A stretch of DNA of 20,195 nucleotides, taken from the IMG/VR virus record IMGVR_UViG_3300035670_008229, positions 1-20,195 of that record. One strand, 5' to 3'. Made by a program: the position numbers and the translations under genes. Each line of letters starts with the position of its first letter. The first letter of the stretch is position 1. Below, piece by piece: positions 20,039 through 20,195 of this stretch. This DNA is from a virus. The notes beneath the pieces are model-generated. The model made no database searches. It saw only the letters and a list, made by a program, of their open reading frames with translations, and had not been told where the DNA came from.

Positions 20039-20195
20039 ATGAATAAAAAAATACGTATTAATGAAAAAAATTTAAGTCGCCTTAAAAAACTTATTCGTGA
20101 AGAAATTACATTACAAGAACAAAAACAATTAAATGAAGGAATAATGGATGTTATTGGTGGTGTTGTTGGCAATGCTGCTGGTGGTTTAATTGAAA
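20039..20195 (+). CDS. tagged protein with glycine-rich segment (3' partial)
   Basis: Fifty-two codons are visible before the window ends. The N-terminus holds a tag-like helix (NLSRLKKLIREEITLQEQ) containing both I-R-E and L-Q-E, close to the LKQLIREQVEE of the minus-strand tagged genes. After a short linker comes GIMDVIGGVVGNAAGGLIE, a small-residue-rich, glycine-zipper-like stretch of the kind found in membrane-inserting peptides. GAGGA just upstream of the ATG is a good ribosome binding site. The function cannot be judged without the rest of the gene. Confidence 0.7.
   Translation, partial: MNKKIRINEKNLSRLKKLIREEITLQEQKQLNEGIMDVIGGVVGNAAGGLIE

Overview
The window reads as part of an AT-rich (roughly one-third GC by eye) double-stranded DNA tailed phage with a T4-like replication strategy. 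Almost every recognisable gene is a phage DNA-metabolism gene: the C-terminal end of a family A DNA polymerase, a gp32-like single-strand binding protein, a RecA/UvsX recombinase, dUTPase, a FEN/RNase H-type 5' nuclease, a DnaB/gp41-type helicase and both subunits of a class I ribonucleotide reductase. All three stop codons are used as stops, so the standard bacterial code applies. There are no tRNA, rRNA, CRISPR or transposase genes that I can see, and the host cannot be named.

Layout. 1-2266 (+): end of DNA polymerase, small zinc-motif and coiled-coil proteins, an M23 peptidase and an HD-domain protein. 2282-6020: short transcription units on both strands, each bounded by a GC-rich terminator of one repeated family (gp32-like SSB, an ADP-ribosyltransferase and three small minus-strand genes). 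6034-14518 (+): recombination, replication and nucleotide genes (RecA, dUTPase, 5' nuclease, helicase, NrdB, NrdA). 14547-20195: HAD 5'-nucleotidase-like protein, a minus-strand DEDDh exonuclease, a ligase-superfamily protein, a zinc metalloprotease, a lipoprotein trypsin-like protease, a PAP2-type phosphatase, an unknown protein and the start of a tagged glycine-rich protein.

Two systems stand out. First, the recA gene is broken into two cistrons by a split intein. The N-terminal fragment is only 16 residues, the C-terminal fragment is 123 residues, and an HNH endonuclease gene sits between them, overlapping both. Trans-splicing would rebuild a 407-residue recombinase, joined inside the L2 DNA-binding loop.

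Second, at least eight otherwise unrelated genes begin with a short amphipathic helix that contains or ends in an (I/L)-x-E tripeptide. The best-conserved form is MKIS-x-x-QLKQLIREQVEE. The proteins behind it include an ADP-ribosyltransferase, an exonuclease, a nucleotidase-like protein, a metalloprotease and several small unknowns. In T4, internal head proteins and the packaged ADP-ribosyltransferase Alt carry N-terminal targeting sequences cut by the prohead protease at (L/I)-x-E. I therefore infer that this is a modular capsid-targeting tag that loads a set of effectors into the head for injection. One tag copy carries an in-frame TAA.
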